A stretch of DNA of 64,000 nucleotides, from the NCBI RefSeq assembly GCF_030503435.1, contig NZ_JAUKPO010000035.1, forward strand, positions 1 to 64,000, read 5' to 3'. The DNA comes from Rhodocytophaga aerolata (lineage in GTDB: Bacteria > Bacteroidota > Bacteroidia > Cytophagales > 172606-1). Shown here one piece after another: positions 57,177 through 64,000 of the stretch. Both the position numbers and the translations under genes were made by a program. Numbering within the stretch: position 1 is the stretch's first letter; every line of letters starts with the position of its first letter. The notes under the pieces were generated by a model that worked only from the letters and a program-made list of their open reading frames with translations, had not been told where the DNA came from and searched no databases.

Positions 57177-58616
57177 CTATAACTTCTTAAGTACAAAGGC
57201 AATCCAATCTTTTGTTTGACCAGGGATTTTTATATCAGGGGAAATTCTAGCAGCAGGTGCTGGCTTGACTAGAATTCTGTCGTTCCTGGATAATGGATAA
57301 GCAAAGACAAAGCTTCCGCATGGCATTGGCATTTCTGTCATATCCAGATAATCTGCTGCTCCGGCAGTCTTATCACCAAAAATTGTGACTTTTTTGCTCT
57401 GTCGAGCTTGCAGAACAAAAAGCTCAGCTGCACTTGCAGTGTTTTCATTGGTGATAATAGCTACCTTAGCTGGATTGGGACAAAGGCTGTTTTGCCGGAC
57501 GGTATCTGCCGGCAGTGTTACCACCTGTCCTTTTTTCTCTTCAAGCATTTTTATTGTTTGCTCAAGCTCGTTTGTCAACCGGATGTTTTCTACCACATTA
57601 GGGAAAAGGAGCATATTTTTGAAAGCAGCAATATTATCGTTAGTAGCCAGAATAGAATTGCCTTCAATTACTATAGGACCAGTGTACAGAAAAGGTATCA
57701 GCTTTTCAAATGAGGGCACTGCTCCACCCCAGTTATCTCTGATATCAATTATTAAATTTTTTGATCGTAAAATAATATCTCTGTTAGTTTCTATCAAACT
57801 GTCTATAGTAGATTTATTTTCTGGCGCAAAATCAGCAAGAGTTAATAATACGCTTTCATTGTTAAGAGCCCTGCAAGAAAAGCCTGGATTGTTCATAATT
57901 TGCGTATCCTTTACATCAGGTGTTTTTACTTTTGGATATAGTTTGTTCCACAATCCCAATCCATCAGGTAATGCAATGGAGTGAGTATTGACCGTCAGTG
58001 GTAATTCTGTACTGCTGTGATCCCTAAAATAATAGTTAGCAGTATAAGTGGTGCTATTTTTTTTAATCTCTATTTTAACCTGCCCTGGCATCCAAAAAAT
58101 ACTGTCAGCCTGTAATACTATTCCGGCAAAATCTCTGGTCATTGTTTTGCTTTTGAAAATGGCTATTTTATACGTCTGTGAATCGTCAGTCCAGATTCCT
58201 TCAATTTTATCCCTTTTGCTAGTATTCAGGTATTTTATGATGTCTGCTTCTGATAAGTTTATTTTTTCTGCTGAAGCAAACATAGCACGTATCCTTTGTG
58301 GCTCTGCCGGCTCAGGTGCAAAGTATACCATCATGTGTGGATCTTCAAAAAAATCTGTATATGCTTGTAAAACTGGTAAGCAATTAGATGTATATATTTT
58401 CTTAGCTTCCTTCTGCAAGCTATCTGCGAATGGCCGGTAAGAAATGTTATTGCTAACCTTTTGTTGATACCCAATATAATTCTGCTTCGTCTTCTCCATC
58501 AGAAATTCAAGTTCCTCTAAGCAAGTACAAGATTGGGCGAAAGTATTTGAATGGAAAATGCTTGTAGTGATAATTGTTAAGCAAATGAAAATCAATTTAC
58601 TGATCATTAATGGCAA
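57177..58616 (-). CDS. S41-family C-terminal processing peptidase, exported
   Basis: A 479-residue protein with a signal peptide (LIFICLTIITTSIFHSNTFAQ). The C-terminal part (about 265-470) is the S41 core: NLIIDIRDNWGG, the Ser nucleophile in NENTASAAELFVLQA and the Lys base in TIFGDKTAGAADYLDM. No PDZ domain is evident. It is encoded after the lanthipeptide precursor on the same strand, with a hairpin between. It could remove residual leader, act in immunity, or be unrelated. Confidence 0.85.
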   Translation of the reverse strand: MPLMISKLIFICLTIITTSIFHSNTFAQSCTCLEELEFLMEKTKQNYIGYQQKVSNNISYRPFADSLQKEAKKIYTSNCLPVLQAYTDFFEDPHMMVYFAPEPAEPQRIRAMFASAEKINLSEADIIKYLNTSKRDKIEGIWTDDSQTYKIAIFKSKTMTRDFAGIVLQADSIFWMPGQVKIEIKKNSTTYTANYYFRDHSSTELPLTVNTHSIALPDGLGLWNKLYPKVKTPDVKDTQIMNNPGFSCRALNNESVLLTLADFAPENKSTIDSLIETNRDIILRSKNLIIDIRDNWGGAVPSFEKLIPFLYTGPIVIEGNSILATNDNIAAFKNMLLFPNVVENIRLTNELEQTIKMLEEKKGQVVTLPADTVRQNSLCPNPAKVAIITNENTASAAELFVLQARQSKKVTIFGDKTAGAADYLDMTEMPMPCGSFVFAYPLSRNDRILVKPAPAARISPDIKIPGQTKDWIAFVLKKL

Positions 58617-58674
58617 AATTTATCTTTTTAATATTAGATGATATGAATTGTTGAACGAACATAATTCTTAAAAT

Positions 58675-58723
58675 TATAAGGAAGTATTTTGAAGCCATCT
58701 ATACTTCAAAATACTTCCTTATA
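58675..58723 (-). terminator. 20-bp perfect stem-loop downstream of the precursor gene
   Basis: TATAAGGAAGTATTTTGAAG (58675-58694) pairs perfectly with 58704-58723 around a 9-nt loop. On the minus strand it lies 30 bp after the precursor stop and before the S41 gene. In lanthipeptide operons such a structure limits readthrough so the precursor is made in excess. Confidence 0.8.
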
Positions 58724-58753
58724 AATACTCAAAATAACAGATCGTTAATTGTA

Positions 58754-58930
58754 TTATCTGGTTTTTACTGTTCGTACGGTTGTTCTGGTTGATCCGCAAT
58801 TTCCTGCAGTTGATCCTCCTACAGGGTCATCACTGCCACCCTTTACAGATTTCATAGAAGGCTTATCTAGTTGTACAATAGTTTCTTTGTTTAAAGCTAA
58901 CTTTTTAAGCGTTTCAATAGAGTTTTTCAT
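58754..58930 (-). CDS. lanA: Class I lanthipeptide precursor peptide (58 residues)
   Basis: A 58-codon gene missed by length cut-offs. The leader, MKNSIETLKKLALNKETIVQ then LDKPSMKSVKGG, has the KKL-LNKETI block and double Gly (31-32) of Bacteroidetes class I lanthipeptide leaders (GG-Bacteroidales natural product precursors). The core (33-58) contains nine Ser/Thr and one Cys (Cys45) and ends STAGNCGSTRTTVRTVKTR. At most one lanthionine ring is possible; other dehydrated residues would stay Dha/Dhb. The core is basic at its C-terminus (Arg49, Arg53, Lys56, Arg58). All context supports it: LanB, C39 exporter, adaptor and hairpin. A plus-strand frame over the same bases is an antisense shadow. 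Confidence 0.88.
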   Translation of the reverse strand: MKNSIETLKKLALNKETIVQLDKPSMKSVKGGSDDPVGGSTAGNCGSTRTTVRTVKTR

Positions 58931-59174
58931 TTAGAATTTAAATTTTTGGGGAAAGTTATGTAGGTGGAAAATTAAGAAATTTTATTTAAATGCTTTAAAA
59001 GCGATACACCAACAAGCCTATAACAGGGGTGTGCTTGATTATTAGAAATGCATTCCTAGTATTACCTCCGGCTACTATTCATGTTTGTCTTTGGAAAAAG
59101 TAGTTATATATATAGGATGTTTCAGTTGATGTACCCTATCTTTATCTAAATAAAAACAAAGAGTACATTTAGCA

Positions 59175-60203
59175 ATGCAAAAAGCTTTTTTTACCCATCT
59201 AATCATAATCTCCACTTACTTATTCTATTATATATTCCTGGATCATCTAATTGCCCCCGATATAGAAATACCTTGGTGGGACAGAGTAATATATTATTTA
59301 TCTGGCATTGCAGTTAGCTATTGTACATTTTTACTCATCCTGCCGAGATATTTAAAAAATAAAAAGTATATTTCTACTGTAGTATACAGCCTACTGCTAT
59401 TTGTACCTTATGCAGGTGTTCAGTATCTGCTGGATTACGTTTTGAAACCTTACTTATCTCCTGAAGAAATCTATAGATCCTTTGAGTCTGTTTATTTCTT
59501 TTCAATACATTTCTCACTTTTTATTCAATATTACCTCTATGGTCTGGCTTACTGGCTGGCTAAAGATGCAATAAGAAATGAACGGGAGAAAAGATTGATT
59601 GCTGAACAACAAAGGAGGATAGAAGAAGATATTCTAAGAGCTGAACTTGCTACTTTAAAAGCCCAGATTAATCCACACTTTCTATTCAATATTCTCAGCT
59701 ATTTCTATACTAAATCTTACCGTATCTCAGAAGAACTCAGTGATGGAATACTCAAACTCTCAGAGATCTTACGTTATGCTCTGCGTGATACGGGTGAAAG
59801 GCAGGTAACTTTGGAGGAAGAAGTTCACAATCTGAAAAATTTTATCGCTATCCATCAGAAATTATTCAACAATGAACTATGTATAGAATTTAATTTAAGT
59901 GGTGATTTTAACAATAAACGTATTCTGCCCTTAGTACTTATTTCCTTTGTTGAAAATGCTTTTAAGCATGGACAACTGACGAATTCAATAGACCCCTTGC
60001 AAATTCAACTATCTGCTGCCCAAAACCACACCCATTTCTATATCAAAAACAAAATTGGAAAAACCAGAAAAGAACTATCAAATGGTGTGGGATTGAATAA
60101 CATCCGTAGAAGGTTAGAGCTGGCCTATAAGGATAATCATAAGCTATGCACTATTCAGGAAGGGCAATACTATGTATGCAATTTAACCATTTATGATAAC
60201 TAA
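59175..60203 (+). CDS. LytS-type sensor histidine kinase of the lanthipeptide locus
   Basis: A 342-residue membrane kinase with four hydrophobic segments (about 5-135: FTHLIIISTYLFYYIFL; VSYCTFLLILP; VVYSLLLFVPYAGVQYLL; FSLFIQYYLYGLAYWL). After a coiled linker comes the His_kinase domain: INPHFLFNILSYFY with the phospho-His, N box FVENAFKHG and glycine box GVGLNNIRRRLELAY. It faces away from the precursor gene, so the 245 bp between them hold both promoters. It probably senses the peptide or envelope stress. Confidence 0.93.
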   Translation: MQKAFFTHLIIISTYLFYYIFLDHLIAPDIEIPWWDRVIYYLSGIAVSYCTFLLILPRYLKNKKYISTVVYSLLLFVPYAGVQYLLDYVLKPYLSPEEIYRSFESVYFFSIHFSLFIQYYLYGLAYWLAKDAIRNEREKRLIAEQQRRIEEDILRAELATLKAQINPHFLFNILSYFYTKSYRISEELSDGILKLSEILRYALRDTGERQVTLEEEVHNLKNFIAIHQKLFNNELCIEFNLSGDFNNKRILPLVLISFVENAFKHGQLTNSIDPLQIQLSAAQNHTHFYIKNKIGKTRKELSNGVGLNNIRRRLELAYKDNHKLCTIQEGQYYVCNLTIYDN

Positions 60204-60232
60204 TTTTACTTTTATTTAACCAACAACCTATT

Positions 60233-60982
60233 ATGAAATTAAGTACTATTGTTGTAGACGATCAGCCCCATGCCATTGAACTTTTAACCGACTACATCCA
60301 GAAAACACCTTTTTTGCAATTATCCTCAACTTTCACAAATCCTGTTGATGCGCTACATTTTGTTAGCCAACATTCAGTGGATTTGATATTTCTTGACATA
60401 GAGATGCCGGAGCTCACCGGCATTGAATTTATGAATATTCTAGACGGTAAATGTAAAATCATATTAACTACTGCCCATATTCAGTACGCTGTACAAGGAT
60501 TTGACTTTAATGCAATAGATTATTTATCCAAGCCTATCGCTTTTGAGCGCTTCTTGAAAGCAGCTCAAAAAGCCCTTAATACTGCCTTCTCTCCTACCCT
60601 TTCTCCCCAAACAATTTCATCAAAAGACAAAATCGAAGACATATTATTTGTAAAAACTGAAAAAAAAGGGAAACTTCAGAAAATTGCCTTAAATGATATT
60701 TATTATATCGAAGGTGAGAGCAATTATGTATCCATCTATACCGAGTCAGACCGCATCCCCACTCTACTAAACATCAAAGACCTGGAAGATCAACTACCAA
60801 AGGGACAATTTTTTCGGGTGCACAAATCTTATATTGTATCTTTGAGTAAGATAAATTCAATTGAAAAAAGTCATGTGGTTTTAAAAAAACCTGCGAGAGA
60901 TATTCATATACCTTTAGGACTTACCTATAAAGACAACTTTTTCTCCCTTTTACAAGACAGTATTATAAGCAGAAAACATTAA
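60233..60982 (+). CDS. LytTR response regulator of the lanthipeptide locus
   Basis: A 249-residue regulator with a receiver domain (Asp in LIFLDIEMPELTG; Lys in YLSKPIAF) and a C-terminal LytTR domain (IEGESNYVSIYT; FFRVHKSYIVSLSKINS). It follows the kinase by 29 bp. It is a paralogue of the regulator at 6852-7586, about half the residues matching by eye, so cross-recognition of GTTGG-type sites is conceivable. Confidence 0.93.
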   Translation: MKLSTIVVDDQPHAIELLTDYIQKTPFLQLSSTFTNPVDALHFVSQHSVDLIFLDIEMPELTGIEFMNILDGKCKIILTTAHIQYAVQGFDFNAIDYLSKPIAFERFLKAAQKALNTAFSPTLSPQTISSKDKIEDILFVKTEKKGKLQKIALNDIYYIEGESNYVSIYTESDRIPTLLNIKDLEDQLPKGQFFRVHKSYIVSLSKINSIEKSHVVLKKPARDIHIPLGLTYKDNFFSLLQDSIISRKH

Positions 60983-61016
60983 AATTTATTTTATCTATTT
61001 AACTTTATTTTACATT

Positions 61017-61073
61017 TTAATAGTAATTACCGGTTAATATGGTTTAAATTTATTAACCGGTAATTACTATTAA
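61017..61073. repeat. 23-bp perfect inverted repeat upstream of parA
   Basis: Arms 61017-61039 and 61051-61073 are exact reverse complements with an 11-bp spacer, and each holds a smaller TTACCGGTTAA near-palindrome. It could be a bidirectional terminator for the response regulator or, given the 320-bp A/T-rich stretch after it and ParA beyond, a centromere-like partition site. Confidence 0.7.
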
Positions 61074-61389
61074 CATTTTTTATATTGATTATACTCAATA
61101 TATGGTTTTTATGTTTATTTCATATTATATTATATATAAGACTAATCAATTTAATATTATATATACTAATTAATTAATTTAATATGATAGGTAATATAAT
61201 ACTTATAAATAGTATTATATTAAAATTAAGACTAATACATATATTATTAATATTACTTATTGTATTGTATTTCAATATAAATAATTATGGCCGTATAATA
61301 TTTTCTTTATTATTAAAGTAGTTAGTACAGAAATATTTGATTTTAATATTAAACCTTATAAATTGGCCTAAACATTTTAACCATTAAAT
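61074..61389. other. Very A/T-rich leader of the parA operon
   Basis: 316 bp, mostly A and T with repeated TATTATATTAA-like stretches and no frame. It probably contains the parA promoter and, with the inverted repeat before it, could be the partition centromere. Confidence 0.45.
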
Positions 61390-62157
61390 ATGGCAAAAGT
61401 AATAACAGTCTTAAATATGAAAGGTGGCGTAGGAAAAACATCTTCTGTAATTAATATTTCTGCTATTCTTAAAGAAAAAGGCAATAAAGTGCTTTTAATT
61501 GATTTAGACGCTCAAGCCAATTTAACCCAAGGGCTGGGTATATCAGATGATTTGGATAAAACCACATACACTTTACTGAGAAGGGATTTTAAAATTGAAG
61601 AAGTGATTTATAAAAAAGATGGCATTGATATCATACCAAGCTCGATAGATCTTTCAGTAGCAGATCTAGAACTGTCAAGCAGAACGCTAAGGGAATTGAT
61701 TCTGCAGAACCTACTTGAACCTGTAAAAAATAAGTATGACTATATCCTGATTGATTGTCCGCCAAACTTAGGCCTGCTTACCATTAATGCTATTGCTGCA
61801 AGTGACTATTACCTAATTCCACTTCAGGCGGAATATTTTGCTTTGAGAGGGCTAGTGAAACTAATAGAAGCCATTGACTTTATCAGATCTGAGACCAGAA
61901 CAAATATTCAACTTGCTGGAGTATTTCTGACCAGATTCAATAAACAAAAAACATTGAGCAAAGACGTAGCTGATGTTGCAAAAGAGCAGCTGAAGGGAAA
62001 GCTACTAAAATCTTTTATTCGCGAAAATATTGCTATTGCTGAGTCTCAGGCGGAAGGCTTATCAATTTTTGAATACGATAAAAAGTTTAATAAAGAAAGT
62101 AATGGTGCAGTTGATTACAGAAATCTCACAACTGAAATATTAACTTTAATTAAGTAA
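61390..62157 (+). CDS. parA: ParA-family partition ATPase
   Basis: A 255-residue ATPase with the deviant Walker A NMKGGVGKTSSVINIS (about 8-23, KGGVGKT), the switch in LLIDLDAQANLTQGLG and the YDYILIDCPPNLGLL strand (about 113-127). Length and start match stand-alone Soj/ParA proteins without an N-terminal HTH (type Ib). It is followed after 5 bp by a small DNA-binding-like protein, the usual arrangement of ParA with a small ParB/ParG-like partner. Confidence 0.93.
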   Translation: MAKVITVLNMKGGVGKTSSVINISAILKEKGNKVLLIDLDAQANLTQGLGISDDLDKTTYTLLRRDFKIEEVIYKKDGIDIIPSSIDLSVADLELSSRTLRELILQNLLEPVKNKYDYILIDCPPNLGLLTINAIAASDYYLIPLQAEYFALRGLVKLIEAIDFIRSETRTNIQLAGVFLTRFNKQKTLSKDVADVAKEQLKGKLLKSFIRENIAIAESQAEGLSIFEYDKKFNKESNGAVDYRNLTTEILTLIK

Positions 62158-62162
62158 TTATT

Positions 62163-62552
62163 ATGAATAATGAGAAGAAAGGTTTTAAAAACACATTAAG
62201 AGCAAGTTTGCAGAATTCAACTAATCCTTCAACAGATGAGATAAATAATATGGAAATTACAGATAGTCCATATAATACGAATAAATCAGATAATACTATT
62301 AATACTGGGAGAGAAGATAAAAAAAATAAGCCAATTCAAATACTCGAACCGGTGAAACCTGTAAAGTTAACTATGGAAGTAACTGCTGAATACGCAGAGT
62401 TACTGGAAAGAGAAGCCTTCTGGGAGAGAATGACTCTGAAAGCAATAATGGCTGAAATGCTGGAGCATCGTTATCAGGGAAAGAAATTTAAGCCTATTCC
62501 GGAAAACAAAAGACCAACTAAGAGGGGACCAAAAAAGAAGAGCCAACTATAA
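62163..62552 (+). CDS. Small hypothetical partner of ParA
   Basis: A 129-residue protein with an Asn-rich disordered N-terminus (1-60), a middle beta/helical part (VKPVKLTMEVTAEYAELLEREAFWERMTLKAIMAEMLE, about 70-105) reminiscent of ribbon-helix-helix proteins, and a basic tail ending RPTKRGPKKKSQL. A disordered arm plus ribbon-helix-helix is the plan of ParG/ParB-type centromere-binding proteins. Identification is by context. Confidence 0.6.
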   Translation: MNNEKKGFKNTLRASLQNSTNPSTDEINNMEITDSPYNTNKSDNTINTGREDKKNKPIQILEPVKPVKLTMEVTAEYAELLEREAFWERMTLKAIMAEMLEHRYQGKKFKPIPENKRPTKRGPKKKSQL

Positions 62553-62615
62553 GCTTTGAAGCTTAGTAATTCTGCCTTAAAATTAGTTGGGTAGGGGTTA
62601 AGTAATATCATGCAT

Positions 62616-62663
62616 TCCAGCAAAGGTTTTTACAGCAGTATGCTTGATTGTACCTTTGCTGGA
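62616..62663. terminator. 12-bp inverted repeat between convergent genes
   Basis: TCCAGCAAAGGT (62616-62627) and ACCTTTGCTGGA (62652-62663) are exact reverse complements with a 24-nt loop, between the ParA partner gene and the opposing tra gene. It marks the right edge of the insert in the tra operon. Confidence 0.55.
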
Positions 62664-62672
62664 GCGGAAATA

Positions 62673-63266
62673 TCAACAGGAGAAAATAGCGTCAATTTCA
62701 GAACTATTTTCTTTCATATTAACCATGAAAAGTTCCTGGTATAATGCTGTGTTTTCCAGTTCATGCCTTTTTTCAGAAGAAAATCCTTCAATACCATTCT
62801 GGAATAATTGAATAAACTCTTCAGCATCCATTGCAGGATCTTCATACAGAGGAATATCAACTATAGCATCTGATAAGTGCTCTGCTTCAAGAGGGATATC
62901 TATTACAGTACTACCTGGTAAAGGCACAGGATGAGCTCGGTCGTTTTCTGAAACAGGGTAGGAGAGAGGGTGCTTATTTGAAAAGCCTACAGAGGTGTTA
63001 AGTACTAGAGAATCATCAGAGGCAGGATCAATCTTCGAAGTTTTTAAGAGTGAATTAGATGTATGGGGTTTGTCATCTGAGCGTACAAGAATAGGAGATG
63101 AGGTATTTTCCTCAATAATATTCTGCCTGAAAAAGCGTCCGTACAGTTTCAAATATAAGTTCGTTATCTCAATGCGGTAGTAGATAATTAAAATTATAAA
63201 ATAATATAAAAGAATAATGGCTACCATAAATGTGGCAAATTGGCTCCAGGATAAGGCTTCAAGCAT
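62673..63266 (-). CDS. Membrane-anchored tra-operon protein in the traD position
   Basis: A 197-residue protein with one N-terminal membrane helix (FATFMVAIILLYYFIILIIYY, about 10-30) and a long polar, acidic cytoplasmic or periplasmic tail. It resembles the short single-helix proteins encoded just before traE in Bacteroidetes conjugative elements. Gene order (DUF3408 protein before it on the same strand) supports a tra role; I cannot assign it to TraD (DUF4122) with certainty. Confidence 0.6.
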   Translation of the reverse strand: MLEALSWSQFATFMVAIILLYYFIILIIYYRIEITNLYLKLYGRFFRQNIIEENTSSPILVRSDDKPHTSNSLLKTSKIDPASDDSLVLNTSVGFSNKHPLSYPVSENDRAHPVPLPGSTVIDIPLEAEHLSDAIVDIPLYEDPAMDAEEFIQLFQNGIEGFSSEKRHELENTALYQELFMVNMKENSSEIDAIFSC

Positions 63267-63318
63267 GGGTTTTAGTTAAAAAGGTAATATATGGTTATAA
63301 GATAAATTGCTTACAGAA

Positions 63319-63861
63319 TTATAGGAGAGTCTGCTTCTTTTCGTGTCTTTTTAATTCAATAAGTTGTTTTAACTCTTCCCGGTATTGTTCTAAATGTAGT
63401 AAAAATATATTGTGTGCATAATCCACAGCACCAAACTCTCTTGATGGAGCAAGCCACCGGATAATTTCCTGTAAGGTTTCATGGACTTCGCATGAAATAT
63501 ACAAGGCTTTTCGTTTCTTAATGTTTTTATCAGTTTGTAAAAAATATGTGTGATCTGGCAAAGTAACCCTCTTACCTGCTTTTTTCTTCTGTTCATCCCT
63601 GTTAACAATCGTACTAGAGGATATTTGAGTGGACATGTGTTCCTCCAGTATTGAAGGGATTTTAGTATGTGAGCCCTTTATAATTGTAGCAGATTTTCCT
63701 TCTTCAACGACTTCGGAGATTGACACAGAGTTTATTTTATTTTCTAACACCTGATTGTCTACATTGACAAGCGTGCTGTCGAAATTAGTAGGAACCGCAT
63801 TAGGCATCAGCAACATTTCCAGCTTAGTTATATCTGTATCTGAGTTTTTACCTTTAATCAT
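63319..63861 (-). CDS. DUF3408 conjugal transfer protein (TraB-like)
   Basis: A 180-residue protein whose C-terminal 70 residues (KRKALYISCEVHETLQEIIRWLAPSREFGAVDYAHNIFLLHLEQYREELKQL) match the DUF3408 pattern of TraB/TraC in Bacteroides transposons, a ribbon-helix-helix-like fold. The N-terminal half is Ser/Thr-rich and variable. It lies 11 bp after the partial gene at the window edge. Confidence 0.8.
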   Translation of the reverse strand: MIKGKNSDTDITKLEMLLMPNAVPTNFDSTLVNVDNQVLENKINSVSISEVVEEGKSATIIKGSHTKIPSILEEHMSTQISSSTIVNRDEQKKKAGKRVTLPDHTYFLQTDKNIKKRKALYISCEVHETLQEIIRWLAPSREFGAVDYAHNIFLLHLEQYREELKQLIELKRHEKKQTLL

Positions 63862-63872
63862 AAGAACGGATT

Positions 63873-64000
63873 TTAGGGTAGCCTATTATCAATAATTTCT
63901 TCCGACCTCTTGCTGATGATATCTTCTATATGCGCTGCAAATTCAACAACATGCGAGTGCATCATATTCTTTTGCAAGGGAAGCAGTGTAGACCTTAAAT
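63873..64000 (-). CDS. C-terminal end of a TraA-like ParA ATPase (partial, runs off the window)
   Basis: The minus strand is open from 64000 to TAA at 63873-63875. The last 41 residues read LRSTLLPLQKNMMHSHVVEF followed by AAHIEDIISKRSEEIIDNRL and P, resembling the C-terminus of TraA of Bacteroides transposons (RSTL-P-pattern before the last helix). With TraB-like and the single-helix protein after it, it would be the first gene of the tra operon. The identification rests on a short stretch and on order. Confidence 0.5.
   Translation of the reverse strand, partial: LRSTLLPLQKNMMHSHVVEFAAHIEDIISKRSEEIIDNRLP

Noticed and set aside
58749..58934. Open frame of 61 codons on the plus strand
   Set aside because: It lies antisense to the lanthipeptide precursor, whose leader and core pattern are far more convincing on the minus strand.
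50240..60982. Search for a LanC cyclase in the lanthipeptide region
   Set aside because: No frame shows a LanC-like barrel or its Cys-His zinc motifs; every frame above 100 codons in the region is accounted for.

Overview
This looks like plasmid DNA, or a large integrative/conjugative element, from a member of the Bacteroidota, probably a Cytophagales-like organism. The evidence is a Bacteroidetes-type conjugation operon (TraE to TraN order), DUF4099, DUF6876 and DUF3408 proteins, LytS/LytTR two-component pairs, many OmpA/PorT-like small barrels, weak Shine-Dalgarno signals and TAnnTTTG-like promoters. The plasmid part has an iteron origin with perfect DnaA boxes (33.8-34.4 kb) between two different replication initiator genes, a tyrosine recombinase, and a ParA gene.

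Layout. 0.35-4.5 kb: a Tn3-family transposon (37-bp inverted ends, resolvase, transposase) cutting an older gene. 4.6-6.5 kb: AraC regulator and aldo/keto reductase. 6.9-13.1 kb and 19.8-22.7 kb: a LytS/LytTR pair, a frameshifted MscS-type channel gene, and two copies of a two-gene module (CsgG-like exported protein, then a small outer-membrane barrel). The channel gene and both modules share one promoter architecture: GTTGG direct repeats 21 bp apart, placed exactly 38 bp before a TAnnCTTR box, which suggests a single LytTR regulon. 13.4-19.4 kb: redox and regulator genes (SDR, NmrA-like, HxlR, AraC, NAD(P)H oxidoreductase), several of them broken by in-frame stops or reduced to remnants. 23.6-24.2 kb: a decayed PAP2 phosphatase.

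24.8-36.4 kb: mobilisation and replication (T4 coupling protein, DUF4099 protein, small hypothetical proteins, integrase, Rep genes, iterons). 36.4-37.1 kb: remnants of a MobF/TrwC relaxase and of a DUF2958 gene. 37.1-40.6 kb: an AAA ATPase plus subtilase pair resembling the IetAS defence/incompatibility system. 41.2-50.1 kb: tra operon on the minus strand (traN, M, K, J, I, a lipoprotein, traG, F, E). Its promoter-proximal genes (TraA C-terminus, DUF3408 TraB-like, TraD-like) reappear at 62.7-64 kb.

The 12.5 kb that split the tra operon carry the most interesting cargo: a class I lanthipeptide cluster with a full-length LanB dehydratase, a C39-peptidase ABC exporter, an HlyD-type adaptor, an S41 protease, a LytS/LytTR pair, and a 58-residue precursor gene (58754-58930, minus) with a double-Gly leader and a Ser/Thr-rich core holding a single Cys. 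No LanC cyclase is visible. A ParA gene with a 23-bp perfect inverted repeat upstream completes the insert.
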